DNA from: Streptomyces mayonensis
GTDB taxonomy: Bacteria; Actinomycetota; Actinomycetes; Streptomycetales; Streptomycetaceae
Direction of reading: 5' to 3'
Assembly: GCF_018982965.1 (NCBI RefSeq)
Contig: NZ_JACBYP010000069.1
Location: forward strand, 1 to 43,070
DNA length: 43,070 bases
Positions 31,840-39,371 of this stretch are shown piece after piece; positions within the stretch are counted from its first letter, which is position 1; each line of letters starts with the position of its first letter. The notes under the pieces were generated by a model that was not told the DNA's origin, made no database searches, and worked only from the letters and a program-made list of their open reading frames with translations. Position numbers and translations under genes: made by a program.

Positions 31840-31869
31840 ACACTAAGTCGACAAGTGGCGCACGTTCAA
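31840..31869 (-). promoter_or_regulatory. ftsZ middle promoter candidate (TTGAAC-18-TAGTGT)
   Basis: On the minus strand a -35 TTGAAC (31864-31869) and a -10 TAGTGT (31840-31845) are 18 bases apart, the best consensus pair in the window. A transcript would start near 31833, about 160 bases before the ftsZ GTG. Confidence 0.6.
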
Positions 31870-31900
31870 CGAACACGCCGAACCTCCCGTTTTTCTTTTC

Positions 31901-31906
31901 ACCCTA
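31901..31906 (-). promoter_or_regulatory. ftsZ distal promoter candidate (TAGGGT -10)
   Basis: A second TAGGGT on the minus strand, inside CATAGGGTGAAAAG, about 230 bases before the ftsZ start. No good -35 is seen at 16-18 bases. It lies just downstream of the ftsQ stop, within a visibly AT-richer stretch (31890-31912). Confidence 0.4.
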
Positions 31907-31959
31907 TGTGATCAGCCGTAGCGCTGCCCAGTCAGGGTGCTGGCCTGCACAGATGCCCG

Positions 31960-32754
31960 TCAACTCTCCGATGACGCGGGGGCGGTGGGAACACTCACAT
32001 CGAAGTGCCCGGCCTTCGGAGTCGCTTTCATCAGCGCGGTGAGTGTGCGCGCCTTGCGCACGCCCTGTTCACCACTCCCCCACGCGACGGTCCGGCCGCC
32101 GGTCAACTCCAGTGAGATGTCGTCGTAGGAACGGACCTTGACGAGCCGTGTGTCCCGGGCGACCGCGGCCGGGAGCCGGCCGGCCACCCGTACCGCCTCG
32201 CGCACCAGACGGGCCTCGTCGAAGCGGCGCAGGCTCGCCGCGGCGGAGCCGGAGGGGGCGGGTTCCAATTCCAGGGTGGGCACGCCTTTCGGCGCCTTGG
32301 AAACCGTGGCGAACCGGACGCCTTCGTCGTCCACTTCCACGAACTTTCCGCCCTTTTGCACAAGGAGAACCGGCGTGCGTTCCGTCACTTCGAGGCTGAT
32401 TCCGTGCGGCCAGGAACGCTCTACGGAGACCTCGCCGATGCGGGGCAGTTTCCGGCGCAGCCGTTCCTCGACGGCGCCGGTGTCCACGGACACCAGCGGC
32501 TCTCCGACCGGGACGTCGGCGGCCTCGCGCACCTGCGCGGGCGTCAGAACGCGGGTCCCGGAGACCGACACGCCCTCCACGCGCGTCCAGTTCGACCCGT
32601 AGAGCAGCCAGCCGGCGCCGCCCGCGAGAACCACGAGGGCGACCGCGATGATGATGATCGTACGAAGTCGGGGCGGGCGGAACCGGCGTGTGCTCGGCGG
32701 GCCGGACGACTCCTGCTGGCGTGCACCGCGCTCGGCGGTGGTCGGTCCGGCCAC
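31960..32754 (-). CDS. ftsQ: Cell division protein FtsQ (DivIB)
   Basis: 264 residues, GTG start. A charged cytosolic tail (1-31), one membrane helix at about 32-52, then the POTRA domain (VEGVSVSGTRVLTPAQV, about 58-126) and the FtsQ beta domain to the end (EVTERTPVLLVQKGGKFVEVDDEG onward). It links the Z ring to the late divisome (FtsL, FtsB, FtsW and FtsI) outside the membrane. It lies directly downstream of murG (25-base gap); in many bacteria murC sits at this point and is missing here. Confidence 0.96.
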   Translation of the reverse strand: MAGPTTAERGARQQESSGPPSTRRFRPPRLRTIIIIAVALVVLAGGAGWLLYGSNWTRVEGVSVSGTRVLTPAQVREAADVPVGEPLVSVDTGAVEERLRRKLPRIGEVSVERSWPHGISLEVTERTPVLLVQKGGKFVEVDDEGVRFATVSKAPKGVPTLELEPAPSGSAAASLRRFDEARLVREAVRVAGRLPAAVARDTRLVKVRSYDDISLELTGGRTVAWGSGEQGVRKARTLTALMKATPKAGHFDVSVPTAPASSES

Positions 32755-32779
32755 GCTCCCTGCCTTCCGTCAGACGTGT

Positions 32780-33874
32780 CTAGCGGTGCGCACGGGCGGC
32801 GATCGCCTCGTACACCATGCCGACGAGGAGGTCGTCGGCGTCCCGGCGGCCGAACTCGGCGGCGGCCCGGGACATCTCGTACAGCCGGTGCGGGTCGGCG
32901 AGCACGGGCAGGACGTTCTGCTGCAGCCACTCGGGCGTGAGTTCCGCGTCGTCGACCAGCAGCCCGCCGCCGGCCTTGACCACCGGCTGGGCGTTGAGCC
33001 GCTGTTCGCCGTTGCCGATGGGCAGCGGGACGTAGGCGGCCGGGAGCCCGACGGCGGAGAGTTCGGCGACGGTCATCGCACCCGCGCGGCAGAGCATCAT
33101 GTCGGCCGCCGCGTACGCGAGGTCCATCCGGTCCAGATAACTTACCGGGATGTACGGGGGCATCCCCGGCATCTGGTGGACCTGCGGCAGTTCGTTCTTG
33201 GGGCCGACCGCGTGCAGGATCTGGATGCCGGCCTGCTGCAGCCAGGGCGCGACCTGCTGGATCACCTCGTTGAGGCGGCGGGCGCCCTGCGAGCCGCCGG
33301 TGACGAGGAGCGTGGGCAGGTTGGGGTCGAGCCCGAACATGGCGCGGGCCTCGGGGCGGGCGGCGGCGCGGTCGAGGGTCGCGATGGAGCGGCGCAGCGG
33401 GATGCCGATGTAGCGGGAGTCGCGCAGCTTGCTGTCGGGAGTGGAGACGGCCACCTGCGCCGCGTAGCGCGAGCCGATCTTGTTGGCCAGGCCGGGGCGG
33501 GCGTTGGCCTCGTGGACGACGATCGGCACGCCGAGCCGCTTGGCCGCGAGGTAGCCGGGCAGTGCGACGTAGCCGCCGAAGCCGACCACGGCGTCCGCCT
33601 TGGTGCGTTCCAGGACCTGCTCGGTCGCCTTGATGGTGCCCCGCAGCCGGCCCGGCACGGTGATCAGCTCGGGGGTGGGCTTGCGCGGCAGCGGCACGGC
33701 CGGGATGAGCGCCAGCTCGTAGCCGCGCTCGGGCACCAGGCGGGTCTCCAGGCCGCGTTCCGTGCCCAGGGCCGTGATCCCCACGGTGGGATCCTGCCTG
33801 CGCAGGGCGTCCGCGAGGGCGAGCGCGGGCTCGATGTGGCCCGCGGTTCCTCCGCCGGCGAGTACGACATGCAC
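32780..33874 (-). CDS. murG: UDP-N-acetylglucosamine transferase MurG
   Basis: 364 residues; GTG start six bases after the ftsW stop. It adds GlcNAc from UDP-GlcNAc to lipid I, making lipid II on the inner face of the membrane. Visible motifs of this GT-B enzyme: GGGTAGHIEPALALA at 7-21, GFGGYVALPGYLAAKRLGVP, HEANARPGLANK, the donor-site loop TGGSQGARRLNE, and the nucleotide-binding RAGAMTVAELSAVGLPAAYVPLP. Length and motifs are complete. Confidence 0.97.
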   Translation of the reverse strand: MHVVLAGGGTAGHIEPALALADALRRQDPTVGITALGTERGLETRLVPERGYELALIPAVPLPRKPTPELITVPGRLRGTIKATEQVLERTKADAVVGFGGYVALPGYLAAKRLGVPIVVHEANARPGLANKIGSRYAAQVAVSTPDSKLRDSRYIGIPLRRSIATLDRAAARPEARAMFGLDPNLPTLLVTGGSQGARRLNEVIQQVAPWLQQAGIQILHAVGPKNELPQVHQMPGMPPYIPVSYLDRMDLAYAAADMMLCRAGAMTVAELSAVGLPAAYVPLPIGNGEQRLNAQPVVKAGGGLLVDDAELTPEWLQQNVLPVLADPHRLYEMSRAAAEFGRRDADDLLVGMVYEAIAARAHR

Positions 33875-33880
33875 CGAAAT

Positions 33881-35251
33881 TCACCGCTCTCCGGACGAGC
33901 GCGCCGCAGAGGCACGCCGTCGCATCGTGTTCCAACTCCGGGGATTCCGCTTGCCCGCGGGACCCCTGGCCCCCCGCTTTCTACCAAAGCGAGGTTGCCG
34001 CAACGCAAGCGCCGCCCGCGCACCGGGTTCGTCACGCGCGAAGGCGATCAGCAGACCGATGGCGAACATGGTCGGCAACAGGGCGGAACCGCCGTAGGAG
34101 AACAGCGGGAGCGGGACCCCGGCGATCGGCAGCAGCCCGAGGACCGCACCGATGTTGATCACGGCCTGGGCCGTGATCCAGGTGGTCACGCCTCCCGCGG
34201 CATACCTCACGAACGGGTCCTCCGTGCGTCCGGCCACGCGGATACCCGCATAGCCTAGAGCCGCGAAGAGGGCGAGCACCGACAGTGTGCCCGCCAGGCC
34301 CAGTTCCTCACCGGTGACGGCGAAAATGAAGTCGGTGTGCGCTTCTGGGAGTTGGCCCCATTTCTCCACACTGGCGCCGAGCCCGGAACCGAACAGTCCG
34401 CCCGAGGCGAGGGCGTAGATGCCGTGCACGGCCTGCCAGCAGGAGTCGCCGGGGCCGGGATCGGTGGCGCCGAGGCAGTTCAGCCGGGCCATGCGGTTCT
34501 CGCTGGTCTTGATGAGGATGAAGCCGAGCAGCAGGGCGATCGACAGCACGCCCGCGAACATCCGGGTGGGCGCCCCGGCCAGCCACAGCAGGCCGAACAG
34601 GATCGCCGTCAGGATGATCGCGGTGCCCATGTCGCCGCCGATCATGATCAGACCGAGCAGCATGAACGCGGCGGGCACCAGGGGGACCAGCATGTGCTTC
34701 CACTGCGCGAGCAGCTTCTTGTCCTGCTTGCGTGCCAGCAGGTCGGCGCCCCACAGCACCAGGGCCAGCTTGCCGAACTCGCTGGGCTGGATCTGGAAGG
34801 AGCCGCCCAGCGCGATCCAGTTCTGGTTGCCGTTGACCGCGACTCCTATCCCCGGCACCTGGACCAGGACCATCAGGAAGACGGCGCCCGCGAGGATCGG
34901 GTAGGCCAGCGCGCGGTGCAGCTTGACCGGCATCCGCATGGCGACGACGAGGAGTGCGGCGCCGATCAGCGCGGCCAGGGCCTGCTTGCGGAAGAAGTAC
35001 GAGCCGGACAGCGACAGCTGGAGCGCGGTGATCTGGGAGGCCGAGTAGACCATCACCAGGCCGAGCACGGTGATCAGCGCGCTGCCGCCGCAGATCAGGT
35101 AGTACGCCGTCAGCGGCCGGTCCCAGGCGCGGCGCAGCCGCCGGTAGAGGCGCAGCAGCGCGTTCTCCTGCTGCGGTCCGGGTGCGGCGGGGCGCCGGAC
35201 GGCCCGCTGCACGGGCGGACGGCCGGTACGGCTCTGCGGACTACCGGGCAT
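33881..35251 (-). CDS. ftsW: FtsW, SEDS-family septal peptidoglycan polymerase
   Basis: 456 residues, ATG 35251 with GGGGG about six bases upstream. A Pro/Arg cytosolic tail (1-48) is followed by ten membrane helices. SEDS features: VMVYSAS after the first helix, GNQNWIALGGSFQIQPSEFGKLALVLW with the catalytic-loop region, the large extracellular loop (ENRMARLNCLGATDPG to GIYALASGGLFGSGLG) and PLPLFSYGGSALL near the end. SEDS proteins polymerise glycan from lipid II together with a class B penicillin-binding protein, here FtsI. The C-terminal 45 residues are basic. It starts 77 bases after murD. Confidence 0.96.
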   Translation of the reverse strand: MPGSPQSRTGRPPVQRAVRRPAAPGPQQENALLRLYRRLRRAWDRPLTAYYLICGGSALITVLGLVMVYSASQITALQLSLSGSYFFRKQALAALIGAALLVVAMRMPVKLHRALAYPILAGAVFLMVLVQVPGIGVAVNGNQNWIALGGSFQIQPSEFGKLALVLWGADLLARKQDKKLLAQWKHMLVPLVPAAFMLLGLIMIGGDMGTAIILTAILFGLLWLAGAPTRMFAGVLSIALLLGFILIKTSENRMARLNCLGATDPGPGDSCWQAVHGIYALASGGLFGSGLGASVEKWGQLPEAHTDFIFAVTGEELGLAGTLSVLALFAALGYAGIRVAGRTEDPFVRYAAGGVTTWITAQAVINIGAVLGLLPIAGVPLPLFSYGGSALLPTMFAIGLLIAFARDEPGARAALALRQPRFGRKRGARGPAGKRNPRSWNTMRRRASAARSSGER

Positions 35252-35328
35252 CGCTGCCCCCGATGCACGTCGGCACGGACCGTCCCACGCGTCCTCCCCG
35301 AGGTCGCCCGGCGCAGGAGGCGGCCGGG

Positions 35329-36789
35329 TCAGGCGCCGAGTTCGCGAACGGCCTCCGCGAACGCGTCGCCGCGCTTGTTGTAGTTGGTGAACATGTCCAT
35401 GGAGGCACAGGCCGGGGCCAGCAGGACCGTGTCACCGGGCTCGGCGAGCCGCCGGGCCTCCTGGACGGCCTGGAGCATCGCTCCAGTGTCGGTCCGGTCG
35501 AGGTCGACCACGGGTACTTCCGGGGCGTGTCGCGACAGGGCTTCGCGGATCAGGGCGCGGTCGGCGCCGATGAGGACGGCGCCGCGCAGCCGCTTCGCCG
35601 CGCCCGCGACCAGGTCGTCGAAGGTCGCTCCCTTGGCGAGCCCGCCGGCGATCCAGACGATCGACTCGTACGCCGCCAAGGAGGCCTCGGTGGCGTGGGT
35701 GTTGGTGGCCTTGGAGTCGTCCACGTACGCGACCCCGTCCACGTCGGCGACGTGCGCGATGCGGTGGGCGTCCGGGGTGAAGGCCCGCAGTCCGTCGCGT
35801 ACGGCGGAGGCGGGGACGCCGTGGGCGCGGGCGAGGGCGGCGGCGGCAAGGGCGTTGGCGATGTTGTGCGGGGCCGGCGGGTTGACGTCGGAGACCTCGG
35901 CCAGCTCCTGGGCGTTCTTGTGGCGGTCCTCGACGAAGGCGCGGTCGACCAGCAGGCCCTCCACGACGCCGAGTTGGGAGGGGGCCGGGGTGCCCAGGGT
36001 GAAGCCGACCGCCCGGCAGCCCTCCTCGACGTCGGCGGCGCGGACCAGGTCCTCGGTCGACGGCTTGTCGGTGGCGTCCGCGTTGTAGACGCAGGCGACC
36101 CGGTTGCCCTCGTAGATGCGGCCCTTGTCGGCGGCGTAGGCCTCCATGGAGCCGTGCCAGTCGAGGTGGTCCGGGGCCAGGTTGAGCACGGCGGCGGAGT
36201 CGGCGCGCAGGGAGGGCGCCCAGTGGAGCTGGTAGCTGGACAGCTCCACGGCGAGGACGTCGTACTCGGTGTCGCCGGTGACCGCGTCCAGGAGGGAGAC
36301 GCCGATGTTGCCGACGGCGGCGGTGCGCAGACCGGCCGCCTTCAGGATCGAGGCGAGCATCCGGACGGTGGTGGTCTTGCCGTTGGTGCCGGTGACCGCC
36401 AGCCAGGGCGCCGGCTTCCGGCCGTCCAGGCCGCGCAGCCGCCAGGCGAGTTCGACGTCGCCCCAGACGGGGACACCGGCCTGCCCGGCCGCCGTGAACA
36501 GGGGCTTGGTGGGCTTCCAGCCGGGTGCGGTGACGATCAGCTCGGTGCCTTCGGGCAGGCCCGCGGCGGAGCCGCTGTCGGATGCTGTGCCGTCGCCGAG
36601 CCGGACGGTGACGCCGAGCGCCTCCAGCTCGGCCGCCTGCGCCCGCGCCCGCTCGTCGGCGCCGTCGTTGACGACGGTGACGTGCGCGCCGAGCCCGTGC
36701 AGCACCTTGGCCGCCGGGACGCCGGAGACGCCGAGTCCGGCGACGGTGACGTGCTTGCCGCTGAATTCCGAAGGCACCGAGGAGGTCAC
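35329..36789 (-). CDS. murD: UDP-MurNAc-L-alanine:D-glutamate ligase MurD
   Basis: 486 residues from GTG 36789, which overlaps the mraY stop by four bases (GTGA). An ATG at 36804 would add five residues within mraY; the frame is open even further upstream but without meaning. It adds D-glutamate to UDP-MurNAc-L-Ala with ATP. Visible: the N-terminal uridine-binding fold (GKHVTVAGLGVSGVPAAK), the ATP loop VTGTNGKTTT, LSSYQLHWAPSLRADSAAVLNLAPDHLDWH, and the C-terminal VDDSKATN motif where the Lys is functionally important. The N-terminal domain is somewhat longer than in E. coli. Confidence 0.96.
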   Translation of the reverse strand: MTSSVPSEFSGKHVTVAGLGVSGVPAAKVLHGLGAHVTVVNDGADERARAQAAELEALGVTVRLGDGTASDSGSAAGLPEGTELIVTAPGWKPTKPLFTAAGQAGVPVWGDVELAWRLRGLDGRKPAPWLAVTGTNGKTTTVRMLASILKAAGLRTAAVGNIGVSLLDAVTGDTEYDVLAVELSSYQLHWAPSLRADSAAVLNLAPDHLDWHGSMEAYAADKGRIYEGNRVACVYNADATDKPSTEDLVRAADVEEGCRAVGFTLGTPAPSQLGVVEGLLVDRAFVEDRHKNAQELAEVSDVNPPAPHNIANALAAAALARAHGVPASAVRDGLRAFTPDAHRIAHVADVDGVAYVDDSKATNTHATEASLAAYESIVWIAGGLAKGATFDDLVAGAAKRLRGAVLIGADRALIREALSRHAPEVPVVDLDRTDTGAMLQAVQEARRLAEPGDTVLLAPACASMDMFTNYNKRGDAFAEAVRELGA

Positions 36790-37886
36790 TTGTCCGCTGC
36801 CCATCCCGCGTAGAAGAGGCCGAGTCCGACGATCACGCAGATGCCCTGGATGATCCAGAAGCGGACCACGACAAGGACCTCGGACCAGCCTTTGAGTTCG
36901 AAGTGGTGCTGGAGTGGCGCCATCCGGAAGACCCGCTTCCCGGTGAGGCGGAAGGAGCCGACCTGGATGACCACGGACATGGTGATCAGGACGAACAGGC
37001 CGCCGAGGATGGCCATCAGCAGTTCGGTGCGCGAGCAGATCGCCAGACCCGCGAGCACACCGCCGAGCGCGAGCGAACCGGTGTCGCCCATGAAGATCTT
37101 GGCCGGCGAGGTGTTCCACCACAGGAAGCCGAGGCAGGCGCCCATCAGCGCGGACGCGACCACCGCGAGGTCCAGGGGGTCCCTCACCTCGTAGCAGGCA
37201 CCGGGGTTGGTCAGGGTCTGCGCGTTGGCGCAGGACTCCTGGAACTGCCAGACCCCGATGAAGGTGTAGGCGCCGAAGACCAGGACGGAGGCGCCGGTGG
37301 CGAGTCCGTCCAGGCCGTCGGTCAGGTTCACGCCGTTGGACATGGCGAGGATCATGAACAGCGCCCAGATGACGAACAGCACCGGTCCGATGGTCCAGCC
37401 GAAGTCGGTGATGAACGACAGCTTGGTGGAGGCCGGGGTGTTGCCGCGGTTGTCGGCGAACTGCAGCGCGAGGACCGCGAAGGCGATGCCGACGATGAGC
37501 TGGCCGGCCATCTTCGCCTTGGCCCGCAGACCCAGCGAACGCCGTTTGACGATCTTGATGTAGTCGTCCAGGAAGCCGACGAGGCCCATGCCGACCATCA
37601 GGCCGAGCACCAGCAGACCCGAGAAGGTCGGCCCCGCGTCGACGTCGGGGTCGGGTTCCAGGTAGCTGGTGATGACCTTGGCGAGGAAGTAGGCGGCGAC
37701 CGTCGCGAGGATGAAGGCGATGCCGCCCATGGTCGGCGTACCGCGCTTGCTGGCGTGCTCGCGCGGGCCGTCGTCGCGGATGTACTGACCGTAGCCCTTG
37801 CGGGCCAGCAGCTTGATCAGCAGCGGCGTGCCGACCAGCGTCAGGAAGAGGCCAATGACTCCTGCGAACAGGATCTGCTTCATCAT
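36786..37886 (-). CDS. mraY: Phospho-MurNAc-pentapeptide transferase MraY
   Basis: 366 residues; ATG 37886 overlaps the murF stop (ATGA), and a second ATG follows directly. An integral membrane enzyme that makes lipid I from UDP-MurNAc-pentapeptide and undecaprenyl phosphate. About ten membrane helices; signature sequences are KRGTPTMGGIAF, FLDDYIKIVKRRSLGL with the paired aspartates, NLTDGLDGLATG, FMGDTGSLALGG and PLQHHFELKGWSE. A Cys-containing loop (QESCANAQTLTNPGACYEV) is a Streptomyces-style insertion on the outer face. It is the target of several nucleoside antibiotics made by related organisms. Confidence 0.97.
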   Translation of the reverse strand: MMKQILFAGVIGLFLTLVGTPLLIKLLARKGYGQYIRDDGPREHASKRGTPTMGGIAFILATVAAYFLAKVITSYLEPDPDVDAGPTFSGLLVLGLMVGMGLVGFLDDYIKIVKRRSLGLRAKAKMAGQLIVGIAFAVLALQFADNRGNTPASTKLSFITDFGWTIGPVLFVIWALFMILAMSNGVNLTDGLDGLATGASVLVFGAYTFIGVWQFQESCANAQTLTNPGACYEVRDPLDLAVVASALMGACLGFLWWNTSPAKIFMGDTGSLALGGVLAGLAICSRTELLMAILGGLFVLITMSVVIQVGSFRLTGKRVFRMAPLQHHFELKGWSEVLVVVRFWIIQGICVIVGLGLFYAGWAADK

Positions 37887-39298
37887 CGGGCGGCAACCTC
37901 ACCCTCGGTGCCGGTCTCGAGCAGCGCCGTCGCGACACCCTCCAGACCCACCGACCGGGACGCCTTCACGAGCACGACGTCCCCCGGGCGCAACTCGCTG
38001 CGCAACAGGTCGACCGCCGCCTGTGCGTCGGACACGTGCACCGACTCCTCACCCCACGAACCCTCGTTATATGCGCCCAGTTGCAGCCATTGGGCTTCCC
38101 TGCCCCCGACCGCGACGAGCTTGCTGACGTTGAGCCGGACGGCGAGCCGTCCGACCGCGTCGTGCTCGGCGAGCGCCTCGTCCCCGAGCTCGGCCATCTT
38201 GCCGAGCACCGCCCACGTACGACGCCCCTTTCCGATGGCCACGAGCGCGCGCAGCGCGGCCTTCATGGACTCGGGGTTCGCGTTGTAGGCGTCGTTGACG
38301 ACCGTCACGCCGTCCGGGCGCTCAGTGACCTCCATGCGCCACCGGGAGAGGGAGCCCGCTTCGGAGAGCGCGGTGGCGATCTCGTTCGCGGACATGCCCA
38401 ACTCGTGGGCGACGGCGGCCGCGGCGAGCGCGTTCGACACGTGGTGCTCACCGTACAGGCGCATGGTCACATCGCTTGCACCGGAGGGTGTGTGAAGGCT
38501 GAAGGAAGGCTGTCCGCTGTCCGTGAGTCGCACGTTCTCGGCCCGAACGTCCGCTTCGCCGGACTCTCCGAAAAGGAGCACCTTCGCCTTCGTTCGGGAG
38601 GCCATGGCCCGTACGAGGGGGTCGTCCGCGTTGAGGATCGCGGTGCCCCCCTCCGCGGCCGGCGGCAGCGCCTCGACGAGTTCGCCCTTGGCCTGCGCGA
38701 TCTGCTCCCGGCCGCCGAACTCGCCGATGTGCGCGGAGCCGACGTTGAGGACGAGGCCGATCCTCGGCGGGGTCAGCTCGCAGAGGTAGCGGATGTGCCC
38801 GATGCCACGGGCGCCCATCTCCAGGACCAGGAACCGCGTCTCCTCGGTGGCGGTGAGCGCGGTGAGCGGCAGCCCGATCTCGTTGTTGAGGGAGCCCGGC
38901 GTGAACACCGTGGGCGCCTTGCGGCGCAGGACCTGGGCGATCAGGTCCTTGGTGCTGGTCTTGCCGGCCGACCCGGTGAGGGCCACCAGGGTGGTGCCCA
39001 GGCGCCGTACGACGTGCCGGGCGAGCGCGCCGAGGGCCGCCTGGACGTCGTCCACGACGATCGCGGGCACGCCGACGGGGCGGGAGCCGAGCACGGCGAC
39101 CGCGCCCGCCCCGACGACCGCCGGGGCGAAGTCGTGGCCGTCCACCCGCTCGCCGACGAAGGCGACGAAGAGGCTGCCCGGCCCCGCTTCCCGCGAGTCC
39201 CGGACGACGGGCCCGGTGACCTGCGCGGACGCGTCCGGTATGTCGTGCATCTGCCCGCCGACGACATCTGCGATCTCGGCGAGAGAGAGAGTGATCAC
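37883..39298 (-). CDS. murF: UDP-MurNAc-tripeptide:D-Ala-D-Ala ligase MurF
   Basis: 471 residues from GTG 39298 with GGGGA seven bases upstream. Adds D-Ala-D-Ala to the tripeptide precursor with ATP. Domains in order: N-terminal uridine-binding part (SLAEIADVVGG, DSREAGPGSLFVAFVG), central ATPase with TGSAGKTSTKD and the LEMGARGIGHI segment, and C-terminal part with VVNDAYNANPESMKAAL and LGKMAELG. Stop overlaps the mraY start. A 73-base gap with a 9-base repeat array separates it from murE. Confidence 0.96.
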   Translation of the reverse strand: MITLSLAEIADVVGGQMHDIPDASAQVTGPVVRDSREAGPGSLFVAFVGERVDGHDFAPAVVGAGAVAVLGSRPVGVPAIVVDDVQAALGALARHVVRRLGTTLVALTGSAGKTSTKDLIAQVLRRKAPTVFTPGSLNNEIGLPLTALTATEETRFLVLEMGARGIGHIRYLCELTPPRIGLVLNVGSAHIGEFGGREQIAQAKGELVEALPPAAEGGTAILNADDPLVRAMASRTKAKVLLFGESGEADVRAENVRLTDSGQPSFSLHTPSGASDVTMRLYGEHHVSNALAAAAVAHELGMSANEIATALSEAGSLSRWRMEVTERPDGVTVVNDAYNANPESMKAALRALVAIGKGRRTWAVLGKMAELGDEALAEHDAVGRLAVRLNVSKLVAVGGREAQWLQLGAYNEGSWGEESVHVSDAQAAVDLLRSELRPGDVVLVKASRSVGLEGVATALLETGTEGEVAAR

Positions 39299-39310
39299 AA
39301 GTTCGTCCCC

Positions 39311-39361
39311 TGGATCATCTGGGTTGTCTGAGCCATCTGGATCATCTGGATCGTCTGGGTG
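39311..39361. repeat. 9-bp tandem repeat between murE and murF
   Basis: Five consecutive units from 39311: TGGATCATC, TGGGTTGTC, TGAGCCATC, TGGATCATC, TGGATCGTC, then a partial TGGGT. The array fills most of the 73-base gap and ends near the murF ribosome binding site. On the murF-sense strand it offers a 16-codon open frame from ATG 39345 to a TGA overlapping the murF GTG, but without a Shine-Dalgarno. Confidence 0.75.
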
Positions 39362-39371
39362 GTGCGGTGGG

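Noticed and set aside
36790..37938. N-terminal extension of murD across mraY
   Set aside because: It reads as Arg/Gly-rich noise while mraY has full family motifs in its own frame; murD has a GTGA overlap start.
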